The translations under genes and the position numbers were made by a program. DNA of 64,000 nucleotides from Roseimicrobium sp. ORNL1 (GTDB taxonomy: Bacteria > Verrucomicrobiota > Verrucomicrobiia > Verrucomicrobiales > Verrucomicrobiaceae), in contig NZ_CP049143.1 in NCBI RefSeq assembly GCF_011044495.1, forward strand, positions 5,332,001 through 5,396,000, given 5' to 3'. The notes under the pieces were generated by a model, which saw nothing but the letters and a program-made list of their open reading frames with translations, did not search any database and was not told where the DNA came from. This document shows positions 1 through 7,324 of the stretch, piece by piece (positions within the stretch are counted from its first letter, which is position 1; each line of letters begins with the position of its first letter).

Positions 1-32
1 GCGTCTTCGACCAGATTTACCAGCCCAGATAG
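1..32 (+). CDS. Possible C-terminal end of an upstream gene (partial)
   Basis: Reading from base 3, the first bases encode VFDQIYQPR followed by a TAG stop at 30-32. All three plus-strand frames close within 50 bases, so this frame is chosen only because the peptide looks protein-like and a rho-independent terminator in the same direction follows at 64-108. Nothing can be said about function. The rest of the gene lies left of the window. Confidence 0.25.
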   Translation, partial: VFDQIYQPR

Positions 33-63
33 CAGTAGTGTGTGAGTGAATGAGTGCGGCGCA

Positions 64-108
64 GGGAGGTCTGCCATTGCTGGTAGTGGCAGGCCTCCCA
101 ATTTTTTT
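64..108 (+). terminator. Rho-independent terminator
   Basis: A 13-base stem (64-76 pairing with 87-99, one G/T-type mismatch) with a 10-base loop is followed by a run of seven T (102-108). The T-run lies on the plus strand, so the element ends a transcript coming from the left. It also sits just beyond the end of the minus-strand cysteine operon, so the two transcription units converge here. On the minus strand no T-run follows the stem. Confidence 0.6.
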
Positions 109-129
109 GTTTTGAAGAGGAGCCGCAGC

Positions 130-1128
130 TTACGAGAAGATGGACTCAATCTCGCGATTCGGGTCCAGGCCATTCTCAGCCAGCCAGGCGTGATTGTAGA
201 GCTTGGACTGGTACTTGTGCCCGGAGTCGCAGAGGATGGTGACAATGGTTTGTCCCGGCCCGCGTTCTTTCGCCAGCCTCACTGCGCCACCCACATTAAT
301 GCCAGATGAGAGGCCCACAAAGATGCCTTCCTCGCGGCGAAGTTGATTGATGATAGTCAGTGCTGTCTGATCGTCGATACGATAAGCAGCATCGGCAGTC
401 GTACCTTCGACGTTCTTGGTTACCCGCCCCTGACCGATGCCTTCAGCGATGGAGTCGCCATCATCCGTATCCGTGTTGCCCTGGGTGAACCATGACCACA
501 TGGCCGCGCCGTAGGGATCCGCGCATACCGCGAGGACACCAGGCTTCTGTTCCTTGAGATATTGTGTGCTGCCGGCAAGCGTGCCTCCCGTGCCGATGGA
601 CGCGACAAAGGCATCCACCGTACCTTCCGTTTGATTCCAGATTTCCGGACCCGTGGTCAGATAGTGGGCCTGTCGATTGGCTGTGTTGTCGAATTGATTC
701 GCCCAGAACCAGCCATTCTCTTCGGCAAGGCGACGCGCGACGTGATTGTAGTTGCCGGGATCCTTGTAAGGCTTCGCAGGCACCGGCCGCACCTCGGCAC
801 CGAGCGTGCGCAGGAGGACGATCTTCTCTGGAGCCTGGGTTTCGGGAATGACAATGACACTCTTATACCCTCGGGCCGAGCCGATGACCGTGAGGCCAAT
901 GCCCGTATTCCCCGCAGTGCCTTCCACAATGGTCTGCCCGGGAGTCAGCAGTCCCTTTTCTTCCGCATCCGTGATGATCCCCCATGCGGCGCGATCCTTC
1001 ACGGATCCTCCGGGGTTCATGTACTCCGCCTTGCCCAGGATCTCACAGCCGGTGAGGTCGGACAGCCTGTTCAGGCGGATGAGCGGGGTGTTGCCAATGT
1101 GTCCGTCGACTCCGCGATAGGTGGGCAT
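130..1128 (-). CDS. cysK: Cysteine synthase (O-acetylserine sulfhydrylase)
   Basis: A 332-residue PLP enzyme that makes cysteine from O-acetylserine and sulfide. The PLP lysine is Lys44 in GGSVKDR. The substrate loop EGTAGNTGIGL is at about 69-79, with Ala where classical CysK has Ser (TSGNTG). A glycine-rich phosphate loop (GTGGT) and a late SSGINVG motif complete the fold-type II signature. The CysK/CBS family is clear, but exact donor specificity (sulfide versus thiosulfate) cannot be read from sequence. It is the last gene of the encapsulin-cysteine operon, 28 bases after the serine acetyltransferase that supplies its substrate; the two enzymes commonly associate. Confidence 0.93.
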   Translation of the reverse strand: MPTYRGVDGHIGNTPLIRLNRLSDLTGCEILGKAEYMNPGGSVKDRAAWGIITDAEEKGLLTPGQTIVEGTAGNTGIGLTVIGSARGYKSVIVIPETQAPEKIVLLRTLGAEVRPVPAKPYKDPGNYNHVARRLAEENGWFWANQFDNTANRQAHYLTTGPEIWNQTEGTVDAFVASIGTGGTLAGSTQYLKEQKPGVLAVCADPYGAAMWSWFTQGNTDTDDGDSIAEGIGQGRVTKNVEGTTADAAYRIDDQTALTIINQLRREEGIFVGLSSGINVGGAVRLAKERGPGQTIVTILCDSGHKYQSKLYNHAWLAENGLDPNREIESIFS

Positions 1129-1156
1129 GCTGATACCTGGGTGATTGACTGATGCG

Positions 1157-2146
1157 TTAGATGGAAAATTCCGGAGCGGCTTTCACGCGCTTCTGGCTCT
1201 TGTCGAGAATACTGAGATTTTTCTCCTCGTAAATCACGAGTGAATTTGGCGGCACGCTATGCATGAGGAAGACGTTCGCACCGATGGTGGAGTTCGCTCC
1301 CAGGATGGTCTCTCCACCGAGGATGGTGGAGTTGGGATAGATGGTGACGTTGTCCTCCACATTGGGATGCCGCTTCTGGCCCTTCACCGCCTGACCAGTC
1401 TCTGTCTTGGCTATGCTGCGCGCCCCGAGGGTGACGCCATGATAAATTTTCACATTGTTGCCAATGCGGCAGGTCTCGCCAATCACGACACCGGTGCCGT
1501 GGTCGATGAAGAAGTGCGTGCCGATGCTGGCACCGGGATGAATGTCGATGCCCGTGCGTGAGTGAGCCCACTCCGTCATCATGCGTGGCACCACCGGTGC
1601 ACCCGCCTTGTGCAGGAGATGCGCGCAACGCTGAATCGCGATGGCCTCGATGCACGGATACGAAAGGATAATCTCTTCGCGGCTCACTGCGGAAGGATCG
1701 CCATCGTAGGCGCATTCCACATCCGTGAGCAGCAGTTCACGCACACCCGGGAGCGTCTGGCAGAACTTGCGCAGAATGGGAGGCGTCTTGCCCGTGGGTT
1801 TCTTCGGATCGCCGATGCGCACGGCTTTGCGCACTTGATCCTCCAACCGCAGCATCACACGGGAGAAACGCTGGCTGGTCACTTCCACGAGCAGGCCGTG
1901 GTGCAGCGCATCGTCATCATGGAACCCGGGGAAGAGGATCTGCAGCAGTTCCTCACATATCTGGCCCACCGCGCCCTTGGAGGGCATGTTATGGGAATCG
2001 CTGTTGTTCAGGCCACCGACATTTTCATACGAGTCGAGCAGCGCTGGAACATACTGTCCGTAAGGGAGGGCTTCCCAAGGAGCGGCCGCATCATCTTCAA
2101 GGCTGCGGCCATTGATTCGTTCCGTTTGTTTGGGAGAAGCACTCAC
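1157..2146 (-). CDS. cysE: Serine O-acetyltransferase
   Basis: Transfers acetyl from acetyl-CoA to serine, the first step of cysteine synthesis. The C-terminal half is a left-handed beta-helix of hexapeptide repeats (from about residue 200, including GIDIHPGASIG, DHGTGVVIGET, NNVKIYHGVTLGA). The N-terminal alpha-helical half carries the family motif DVECAYDGDPSA. The open frame runs back to 2392 but that part overlaps the rhodanese gene and does not look like protein. The nearest ATG (1987) would remove the conserved N-terminus, so GTG at 2146 (329 residues) is preferred; GTG at 2164 is also possible. No clear ribosome-binding site helps the choice. It sits between the rhodanese and cysK genes, and serine acetyltransferases are common partners in family 2A encapsulin operons. 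Confidence 0.87.
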   Translation of the reverse strand: MSASPKQTERINGRSLEDDAAAPWEALPYGQYVPALLDSYENVGGLNNSDSHNMPSKGAVGQICEELLQILFPGFHDDDALHHGLLVEVTSQRFSRVMLRLEDQVRKAVRIGDPKKPTGKTPPILRKFCQTLPGVRELLLTDVECAYDGDPSAVSREEIILSYPCIEAIAIQRCAHLLHKAGAPVVPRMMTEWAHSRTGIDIHPGASIGTHFFIDHGTGVVIGETCRIGNNVKIYHGVTLGARSIAKTETGQAVKGQKRHPNVEDNVTIYPNSTILGGETILGANSTIGANVFLMHSVPPNSLVIYEEKNLSILDKSQKRVKAAPEFSI

Positions 2147-2192
2147 GAGCGTGGAGGCATGCACAGAATGGAGAGAGGATGGCCAGCGGGAG

Positions 2193-2753
2193 TTAACTGG
2201 CGGATTGCGGGGAACTACTGGAAGGCGCGCGCTGATTCCACGGCGCTTTGGCAAGGAGCAGGCCCATGCCACAGAAGTCCGTAATGCCCGCGAATACGAG
2301 GCCGGCACCCACGAACCCGGAGATCCACACGAATGCGGGATGCACAAACCACCCGAGCAGCACCCCGACGAGCACCAACGAACCTGCGACAATACGCACC
2401 TGGCGCTCCAGGCTGATGACCTTCACCTGACCACGATTCACCGGCAGCCCCTCTTCAATCCACGCGAGCGTGCCGCCTTCCACCACGATGGGTTGCTGGA
2501 AGCCTTCAGCCGCGAGCTTCTCCGCAGCCTTCGTGGCACGCTGACCACTACGGCACAAGATGTACACGGGCTTGTCCTTGGCGGCGGTTCCGGAAATGGC
2601 CAGCCCGGTGGGGTCGAGCTTGTCCAGCGGTTCGAGTTTTGCCTGGGGCACATGCACTTCGGCATATTCGACGGGCGTGCGCACGTCGATGACGACGCTG
2701 CCGGGGTCGGATGTGAGTCGCTGACTGAGTTCGTTGGGGGAAATGGTCTTCAT
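2193..2753 (-). CDS. Rhodanese domain protein with C-terminal DUF2892 membrane hairpin
   Basis: A 186-residue protein. Residues 1-110 form a rhodanese domain with active-site loop CRSGQRA (Cys67), which would carry a persulfide. Residues about 115-165 contain two hydrophobic segments typical of the DUF2892/YgaP tail, ending in CGMGLLLAKAPWN. This domain order matches membrane-anchored rhodaneses such as E. coli YgaP. It probably moves sulfane sulfur between the desulfurase encoded upstream and acceptors at the membrane; this is inference from the operon. It lies 112 bases after the desulfurase stop and 46 bases before the preferred serine acetyltransferase start. Confidence 0.9.
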   Translation of the reverse strand: MKTISPNELSQRLTSDPGSVVIDVRTPVEYAEVHVPQAKLEPLDKLDPTGLAISGTAAKDKPVYILCRSGQRATKAAEKLAAEGFQQPIVVEGGTLAWIEEGLPVNRGQVKVISLERQVRIVAGSLVLVGVLLGWFVHPAFVWISGFVGAGLVFAGITDFCGMGLLLAKAPWNQRAPSSSSPQSAS

Positions 2754-2865
2754 GAAGATATCCTCGCTGGAAGGCTGGAAATAAGAAAGGCTCGGAAGGT
2801 AAAGAAGGAGCCTGACAGGGTCTTTCGTAGGTTACGTTCCGGCGCAGGTCATTGTCTTGGCGTAT

Positions 2866-4530
2866 TCAGTTCCTTGGCAGTCGCTGCAGTACTTCCACCA
2901 GGGTATCTACCTCGTCACGAGTATTATAGAACGCCAGTGACGGGCGCACGCTTCCTTCCACACCAAACCGTCGCTGTGCCGGCTGCGCGCAGTGATGACC
3001 TGCTCGCACCGCAATGCCATGCTTGTCCAGATGCTTCGCGATGTCAGCATTCGGAATGCCGGGAATCACAAAGGAAAGCACGCTGGCTTTGTTCGCTGCC
3101 GTACCGATGGGACGAATGCCCGGGATAGTAGCGAGCGCCTCGGTCGCATATTCCAACAGCGCATGTTCATACGCCGCGATGGCTGGCATGCCGATGGACA
3201 TGAGGTATTCCACAGCCGCGCCCAAGCCCACCACACCGGCAATATCCGGAGTGCCCGCTTCGAACTTCTCGGGGTGTTCGTTGTAGACCGTTTTGGAGAA
3301 AGTCACGTCCTTGATCATGTGTCCCCCACCCTGCCACGGAGGCATCTCACTCAACAGGCTGCTCTTGCCATAGAGCACACCAATGCCAGTGGGACCAAAG
3401 ATCTTGTGCCCAGACAAGGTGTAGAAGTCTGCGTCGAGTGCCTGCACATTCACCGGCATGTGAGGTGTGGATTGTGCGCCGTCCACCAGCACCGGCACAC
3501 CAAACGAGTGCGCGAGCGCGATGACTTGCTCCACGGGATTCACCGTGCCGAGGGCATTGGAGACATGCGTGATTGCCACCAGCTTGGTACGTCCATTGAG
3601 CAGCGTGGCGAATTGATCCAGGATCAGCTCACCACGATCATTGATGGGTGCCACGCGGATTGTCGCACCCGTCTGCTCTGCGAGAATCTGCCAGGGCACG
3701 ATGTTCGCATGGTGCTCCATATGGGTGATGAGGATCTCATCACCCGGACCAATGTTCTTCTTGCCGTAGCTCTGTGCCACGAGGTTGATGGCTTCCGTGG
3801 TGCCACGAACGAACACGATCTCCTTTGCACTTGAGGCACCCAGAAACTTCCGCACGCTCTCACGCGCATTTTCGAAAAGGTCCGTGGATCGCGCAGCCAG
3901 CGCATGAGCTGCACGATGGATGTTTGAGTTGTCCCTGCTGTAGAAGGAGGAAGCCGCATCGATCACCGCCTTCGGCTTGTGCGTCGTGGCGGCATTGTCC
4001 AGCCAGATGAGTGGATGCCCATTCACCCGCTGATGCAGCGCCGGAAAGTCACTGCGGACGGAATGAACATCAAACGCACGTGCAGTGGGCACGCCTGAAG
4101 CTGTTGACTTCGATGAGCCCAAGCTGCTGGCGAACTCCTGCACCTGCACTGCCTCACGCGGGAGGAAGTAGTAGCGCTCACTTAGCGGCAGCGCAGGTGA
4201 GAGCACCTCATTCGCACCGAGCACACTCACCGCATGTCCTTCTGCGCCGAAGAGCACATGGGGATTACCAAAGGCATACTCACTATCCTCTGATGAAGGC
4301 GCAGTAGGCGCAGCGGCCGCAGGCGTGGCATCGAGACTTGGACGGAGCGTGTCAAACGCAGGCTGCACCGGCGGCGCCACCTCTGCCGACCGTGGGGCAG
4401 CAAACGTGGCAACCGAAGGCGAGCCCAGAGGTGCGGGAGGCCGACTGCCTCCCCGATAGAACTCGCCCAACAACTGGTGGATGAGCGAGGTGTCCACCCC
4501 ACCCAAGGATGGCTCAGGCGGAGTAGTCAT
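2866..4530 (-). CDS. SufS-family cysteine desulfurase, probable family 2A encapsulin cargo
   Basis: A 554-residue PLP enzyme that converts cysteine to alanine plus an enzyme-bound persulfide. The catalytic domain starts at about residue 150. The PLP lysine is Lys376 (LSGHKIFGPTG), a His-rich MEHHAN motif is at about 271, and the catalytic cysteine is Cys514 (RAGHHCAQPAQ). SufS proteins are usually about 410 residues, so the first 150 residues are an extra Pro/Ala/Ser-rich, likely disordered region with two less random islands (TSLIHQLLGEFY at about 14 and ERYYFLP at about 118). Such extensions direct desulfurases into family 2A encapsulin shells. The start is the ATG at 4530, which overlaps the end of the shell gene by 17 bases; the upstream in-frame ATG at 4575 lies deep inside the shell gene. 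Confidence 0.93.
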   Translation of the reverse strand: MTTPPEPSLGGVDTSLIHQLLGEFYRGGSRPPAPLGSPSVATFAAPRSAEVAPPVQPAFDTLRPSLDATPAAAAPTAPSSEDSEYAFGNPHVLFGAEGHAVSVLGANEVLSPALPLSERYYFLPREAVQVQEFASSLGSSKSTASGVPTARAFDVHSVRSDFPALHQRVNGHPLIWLDNAATTHKPKAVIDAASSFYSRDNSNIHRAAHALAARSTDLFENARESVRKFLGASSAKEIVFVRGTTEAINLVAQSYGKKNIGPGDEILITHMEHHANIVPWQILAEQTGATIRVAPINDRGELILDQFATLLNGRTKLVAITHVSNALGTVNPVEQVIALAHSFGVPVLVDGAQSTPHMPVNVQALDADFYTLSGHKIFGPTGIGVLYGKSSLLSEMPPWQGGGHMIKDVTFSKTVYNEHPEKFEAGTPDIAGVVGLGAAVEYLMSIGMPAIAAYEHALLEYATEALATIPGIRPIGTAANKASVLSFVIPGIPNADIAKHLDKHGIAVRAGHHCAQPAQRRFGVEGSVRPSLAFYNTRDEVDTLVEVLQRLPRN

Positions 4531-5433
4531 AGTAGTTGCCCACGAATACGTTATCCAGGCGCGCAATGGCATCATTCGTGAGCACCGCTGCGGAGAAGTA
4601 GCGGGTCACCAGGTGGGAGGCCACGGAGTGCTCATTCGTCCCCATGTAGCGTACGGAGAGGCCGGGCTCGACTTCGCCGGTGACACCCGTCTTCTGCAGG
4701 CCCACGACTCCTTGCTCGGCTTCACCCACGCGCAGGAGGATGATGGTCGTCTTCTCTTCCTCCAGCGGAAGCTTGTCACTCGGGATGAGCGGCACGCCAC
4801 GCCAGGTGATGAAGGGCGAGCCGAGGATGTTCACCGTGGGTGGCGGCACGCCGCGACGGTGGCTTCACGACCGAAGGCGGCAATGGCCTTGGGGTGAGCG
4901 AGGAAGAAGGCCGGCTTCTTCCACACGAGGCGCAGCAGTTCATCGAGATCGTCCGGTGTGGGGGGACCTTTCAGCGTATTGATGCGCTGGCTGTCGACGA
5001 CTGCCTTCAGCAGGCCGAAGTTCTGATTGTTCAGCAGTTCCCATTCCTCGCGTTCCTTCACCGCCTCCACGACCAGGCGCACCTGCTGGCGGAGCTGGTC
5101 GATCTCATTGCTGTAGAGATCCGTCACCCGGGTATGGCTGTTCAGAATCGTCTGGATGGTGCTCAGATGATACTCACGGGGATTCTCATCGTAGTCCACG
5201 AAGGTGGAGGGGAGCTTGGGCTCGCCGCCTTCCACGGTGAGCAGTTCCACCGTGGCACGGTCGGATTTCTGGACCTGGTTCACGCGGTAGACACCGCCGT
5301 CGATGTCCACCCAGGGCAGCACCTTGTGCAGCCAGCGTGGGGTGATCTCATCCCACTGGGGGACGGTGACGGTGGCGGTGGCGAGATTGCGCGCCGCGGC
5401 GGTGGTAAGACTGAAATGATTGGGATCGCTCAT
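4514..5433 (-). pseudogene. Family 2A encapsulin shell protein (SrpI-like), split by a one-base frameshift
   Basis: Frame one starts at ATG 5433 (MSDPNHFSL...) and reads [56 protein letters not shown], then runs into a TGA at 4831 (200 residues). A second frame continues from about 4849 with [25 protein letters not shown] through LSVRYMGTN to the stop at 4514. These two pieces are the consecutive halves of one SrpI-type HK97-fold shell protein. Adding one G to the plus-strand GG at 4858-4859 restores [12 protein letters not shown] and gives 306 residues, the usual family length. No residue is otherwise lost, so this is either a sequencing or assembly error or a very recent mutation. It is the first gene of the operon and overlaps the cargo desulfurase by 17 bases, as expected for shell-cargo coupling. 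Confidence 0.9.
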
Positions 5434-5501
5434 GAGTTGGCTGTGTGTGATGGAGTGCCAACATCGCAGCAGCCGGCGGGCGGCCATCAGTGGGAAAAGG
5501 G

Positions 5502-5525
5502 TGTCAGATGCTATTGCATCTGACA
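5502..5525 (-). promoter_or_regulatory. Perfect hairpin in the leader of the encapsulin-cysteine operon
   Basis: TGTCAGATGC and GCATCTGACA form a perfect 10-base inverted repeat around a 4-base loop, 69 bases upstream of the shell-gene start codon. On the minus (transcribed) strand it is followed by CCCTTTTCCC, too few T residues for a convincing terminator. It may be an operator or part of an attenuating leader. No known riboswitch was recognised in this stretch (5434-5806), which otherwise holds no gene. Confidence 0.4.
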
Positions 5526-5623
5526 GCCCGCAAAGGGGATGAGCCGCGGCCACGCGCTTCCGTACGTCAGCACAGGTGGAGTGGTGGTCCGACGCTCAAT
5601 TTGTATCGTGACGCAGGCCGGTG

Positions 5624-5671
5624 GAGCTTCACACAAGCTCAAGTGAGATCGTCGCCCTCTAAGGTGTGAAG
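5624..5671 (-). promoter_or_regulatory. Overlapping inverted repeats upstream of the encapsulin operon
   Basis: GAGCTT (5624-5629) pairs with AAGCTC (5635-5640). The overlapping octamer CTTCACAC (5627-5634) can instead pair with GTGTGAAG (5664-5671). The two pairings exclude each other, the arrangement used by switching leaders. The transcription start is unknown, so it is not certain that this lies in the mRNA. Confidence 0.25.
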
Positions 5672-5806
5672 TCCTTGTAAGTTGCCCTGTCTCACAGAAA
5701 AACAACCAGAAATGGCGGAATTTTCACCCGTGGGCAGTGGCTTGGCGGTATGTGGTGCTGCATCTTTGGCAGCCTTTCCACGTTCTCTTCCAAAGGAAGA
5801 AGAAGG

Positions 5807-5879
5807 TGGCTCGAGCCGGAATCGAACCAGCGACACGAGGATTTTCAATCCTCTGCTCTACCAACTGAGCTATCGAGCC
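5807..5879 (-). tRNA. tRNA-Phe (anticodon GAA)
   Basis: On the minus strand the acceptor stem GGCTCGA/TCGAGCC pairs perfectly over 7 bases. The D-arm (GCTCAGTTGGTAGAGC), the anticodon loop TTGAAAA and the T-arm (GGTTCGATTCC) are all present. The anticodon GAA reads phenylalanine codons. The discriminator is A and the 3' CCA is not encoded (ACCT follows), so CCA would be added by nucleotidyltransferase. Length is 73 bases. Confidence 0.96.
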
Positions 5880-5983
5880 TTTTCGGTTGGGGCGCGTAGT
5901 ATGTCGTGTGATGAGCGGCGTGCAAGGGGAAAGTGCTTTTTCTCCGCCTTGCTAAACGAATTGCGTTTTTCTAAGGTGGCGGC

Positions 5984-6733
5984 ATGAAGTGGCTCGTTCC
6001 CAGTGTGCTGGTATGGTTTTGGGTGGTGGCGCTTGCCCCCCTCCATGCCGTCGAGGTCGTGGAAGGACCGGTGGTCTCAGCGGGCGACACGACGGCGAGC
6101 ATCAGTTGGAAGACAGATGTTGTCTGTGGCACGCGCGCCTCGGTCGGCGTTTCGCCAGAAAATCTGACGCAGAAAGCCGAGGGGCCGGTGGGGCTGCACC
6201 ATGAGGTGGCCTTTACCGGGTTAAAGCCGAAAACGACCTACCATTTCACCATCGGCACCGCGAAGGTGAGACTGCAGACCGGCACTTTCTCCACCAAGGA
6301 ACCCGGTGCAGCGCGACCTCCCCCTGCCGCAGCCAAGCCGCAGGCCGCCCCGGAGACCGCTACCAAGCCCAAGCCCCAGCCTCAGCCCAAGGTCACCGCC
6401 ACGGCACCTCCCGCTCGCAAGACCTGGGGAAATTTCCGCACCCTGCAGGACCACTATGACCGACACGGCCCTGATTTCCGCTCCACCTCGCCCGAGGACT
6501 ATGCCCGCCAGGCCTGGGAATTTCTGCAACGCGCCATCGACGAAGGTCTCCCCGCCAAGCTCGACGACTCCGATGGCACCATCCGTGTGTGGGACCCCAA
6601 GACCAGGGCCTTCGCCGCCTACAATCGGGATGGCACCACGAAGACCTACTTCAAGCCCGGCAGCCCGGACTATTTCACCCGCCAACCAGGGCGAAAGATC
6701 ACCCTGAAGCGGTCCGATTTCGCTCCCCGCTAA
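5984..6733 (+). CDS. Secreted FN3-like protein with a possible BECR-type nuclease-like C-terminal domain
   Basis: A 249-residue protein. Residues 1-22 are a signal peptide (hydrophobic core LVWFWVVALAPL, cut after HA). Residues 23-104 look like a fibronectin-III or purple-acid-phosphatase N-terminal domain (SISWKTD, VAFTGLKPKTTYHF). Residues 105-145 are a Pro/Ala/Lys linker. Residues 148-249 (LQDHYDRHGPDF, YARQAWEFLQRA, IRVWDPKTRAFAAYNRDG, TTKTYFKP) resemble the small barnase/EndoU/colicin/RelE-like domains found at the ends of polymorphic toxins. The first two assignments rest on visible composition and motifs; the last is recalled family resemblance without a search. No immunity gene is adjacent. 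It could equally be a non-toxic structural domain. Confidence 0.75.
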   Translation: MKWLVPSVLVWFWVVALAPLHAVEVVEGPVVSAGDTTASISWKTDVVCGTRASVGVSPENLTQKAEGPVGLHHEVAFTGLKPKTTYHFTIGTAKVRLQTGTFSTKEPGAARPPPAAAKPQAAPETATKPKPQPQPKVTATAPPARKTWGNFRTLQDHYDRHGPDFRSTSPEDYARQAWEFLQRAIDEGLPAKLDDSDGTIRVWDPKTRAFAAYNRDGTTKTYFKPGSPDYFTRQPGRKITLKRSDFAPR

Positions 6734-6769
6734 CCTCCTCTCCTCTTTTCCTCAAGCCCACCTTCTCTC

Positions 6770-7192
6770 ATGGCCATGCACGTCTGTCCTGTGTGCGGAT
6801 ATCCCAGTCTCTCTGAGCCACCGCGTTCTCCATCTGGAGGAGGCTCTTATGAAATCTGTCCCTCCTGTGGTTTCCAGTTTGGCGTGGATGACGATGACCG
6901 AGGCCGGACCTACGAGCAGGCTCGCCAGGCTTGGGAGGAGGCCGGGGCGCCCTGGTCCAGCAAGGGCATCCCTGCTCCCAAGGGCTGGAGTGGCAAAGGA
7001 CAACTCACCTCGCAGAAGCCAGGTCCGAAGGCCGTGAAAAAGGCTATCTCGAAACCGGCAAAGAAGGCGGCCAAAAAGGCGGTGAAGAAGCCAGCCAATG
7101 CGCCTTCGAAAAAGACCTCCAAAAAGGTTTCCTCACGCCCCAAGAAGTCCGTGCAACCTGCAAAAAAGAAGAAGCCGGGCGGCCGCAGGTAA
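6770..7192 (+). CDS. CPxC zinc-ribbon protein with a lysine/alanine-rich histone-H1-like tail
   Basis: A 140-residue protein. Two Cys pairs, CPVC (6-9) and CPSC (30-33), form a zinc ribbon, followed by an acidic patch (GVDDDDRGRTYEQARQAW). This resembles the short bacterial 'CPCC' cysteine-rich proteins. Residues about 80-140 are strongly basic with repeated KKA/KKP/KKS, like histone H1 or AlgP tails, suggesting binding to DNA or RNA; that is inference. The start may be the second Met (6776), since MAM precedes HVCPVCG. It follows the secreted protein by 36 bases and may be cotranscribed with it. Confidence 0.8.
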   Translation: MAMHVCPVCGYPSLSEPPRSPSGGGSYEICPSCGFQFGVDDDDRGRTYEQARQAWEEAGAPWSSKGIPAPKGWSGKGQLTSQKPGPKAVKKAISKPAKKAAKKAVKKPANAPSKKTSKKVSSRPKKSVQPAKKKKPGGRR

Positions 7193-7324
7193 TCGAAGTG
7201 ATTAGGGGCCGATTCAGCCCGTTATCCCCACAGGCTCGAGCTGCCGATTTCCCTTGCAGCTTTTGTCCCGACATGTCCCTATTCTTGCGCTGCAGTTCTG
7301 CTTTCTCTTTTGCTCCCATCTCCC

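Noticed and set aside
1157-2392. 411-residue form of serine acetyltransferase starting at 2392
   Set aside because: The first 82 residues are Cys/Ser/Gly-rich and overlap the rhodanese gene in another frame; a GTG near 2146 is preferred.
5639-5848. Small minus-strand open frame upstream of the encapsulin gene
   Set aside because: It overlaps the tRNA-Phe gene and has no protein-like pattern.
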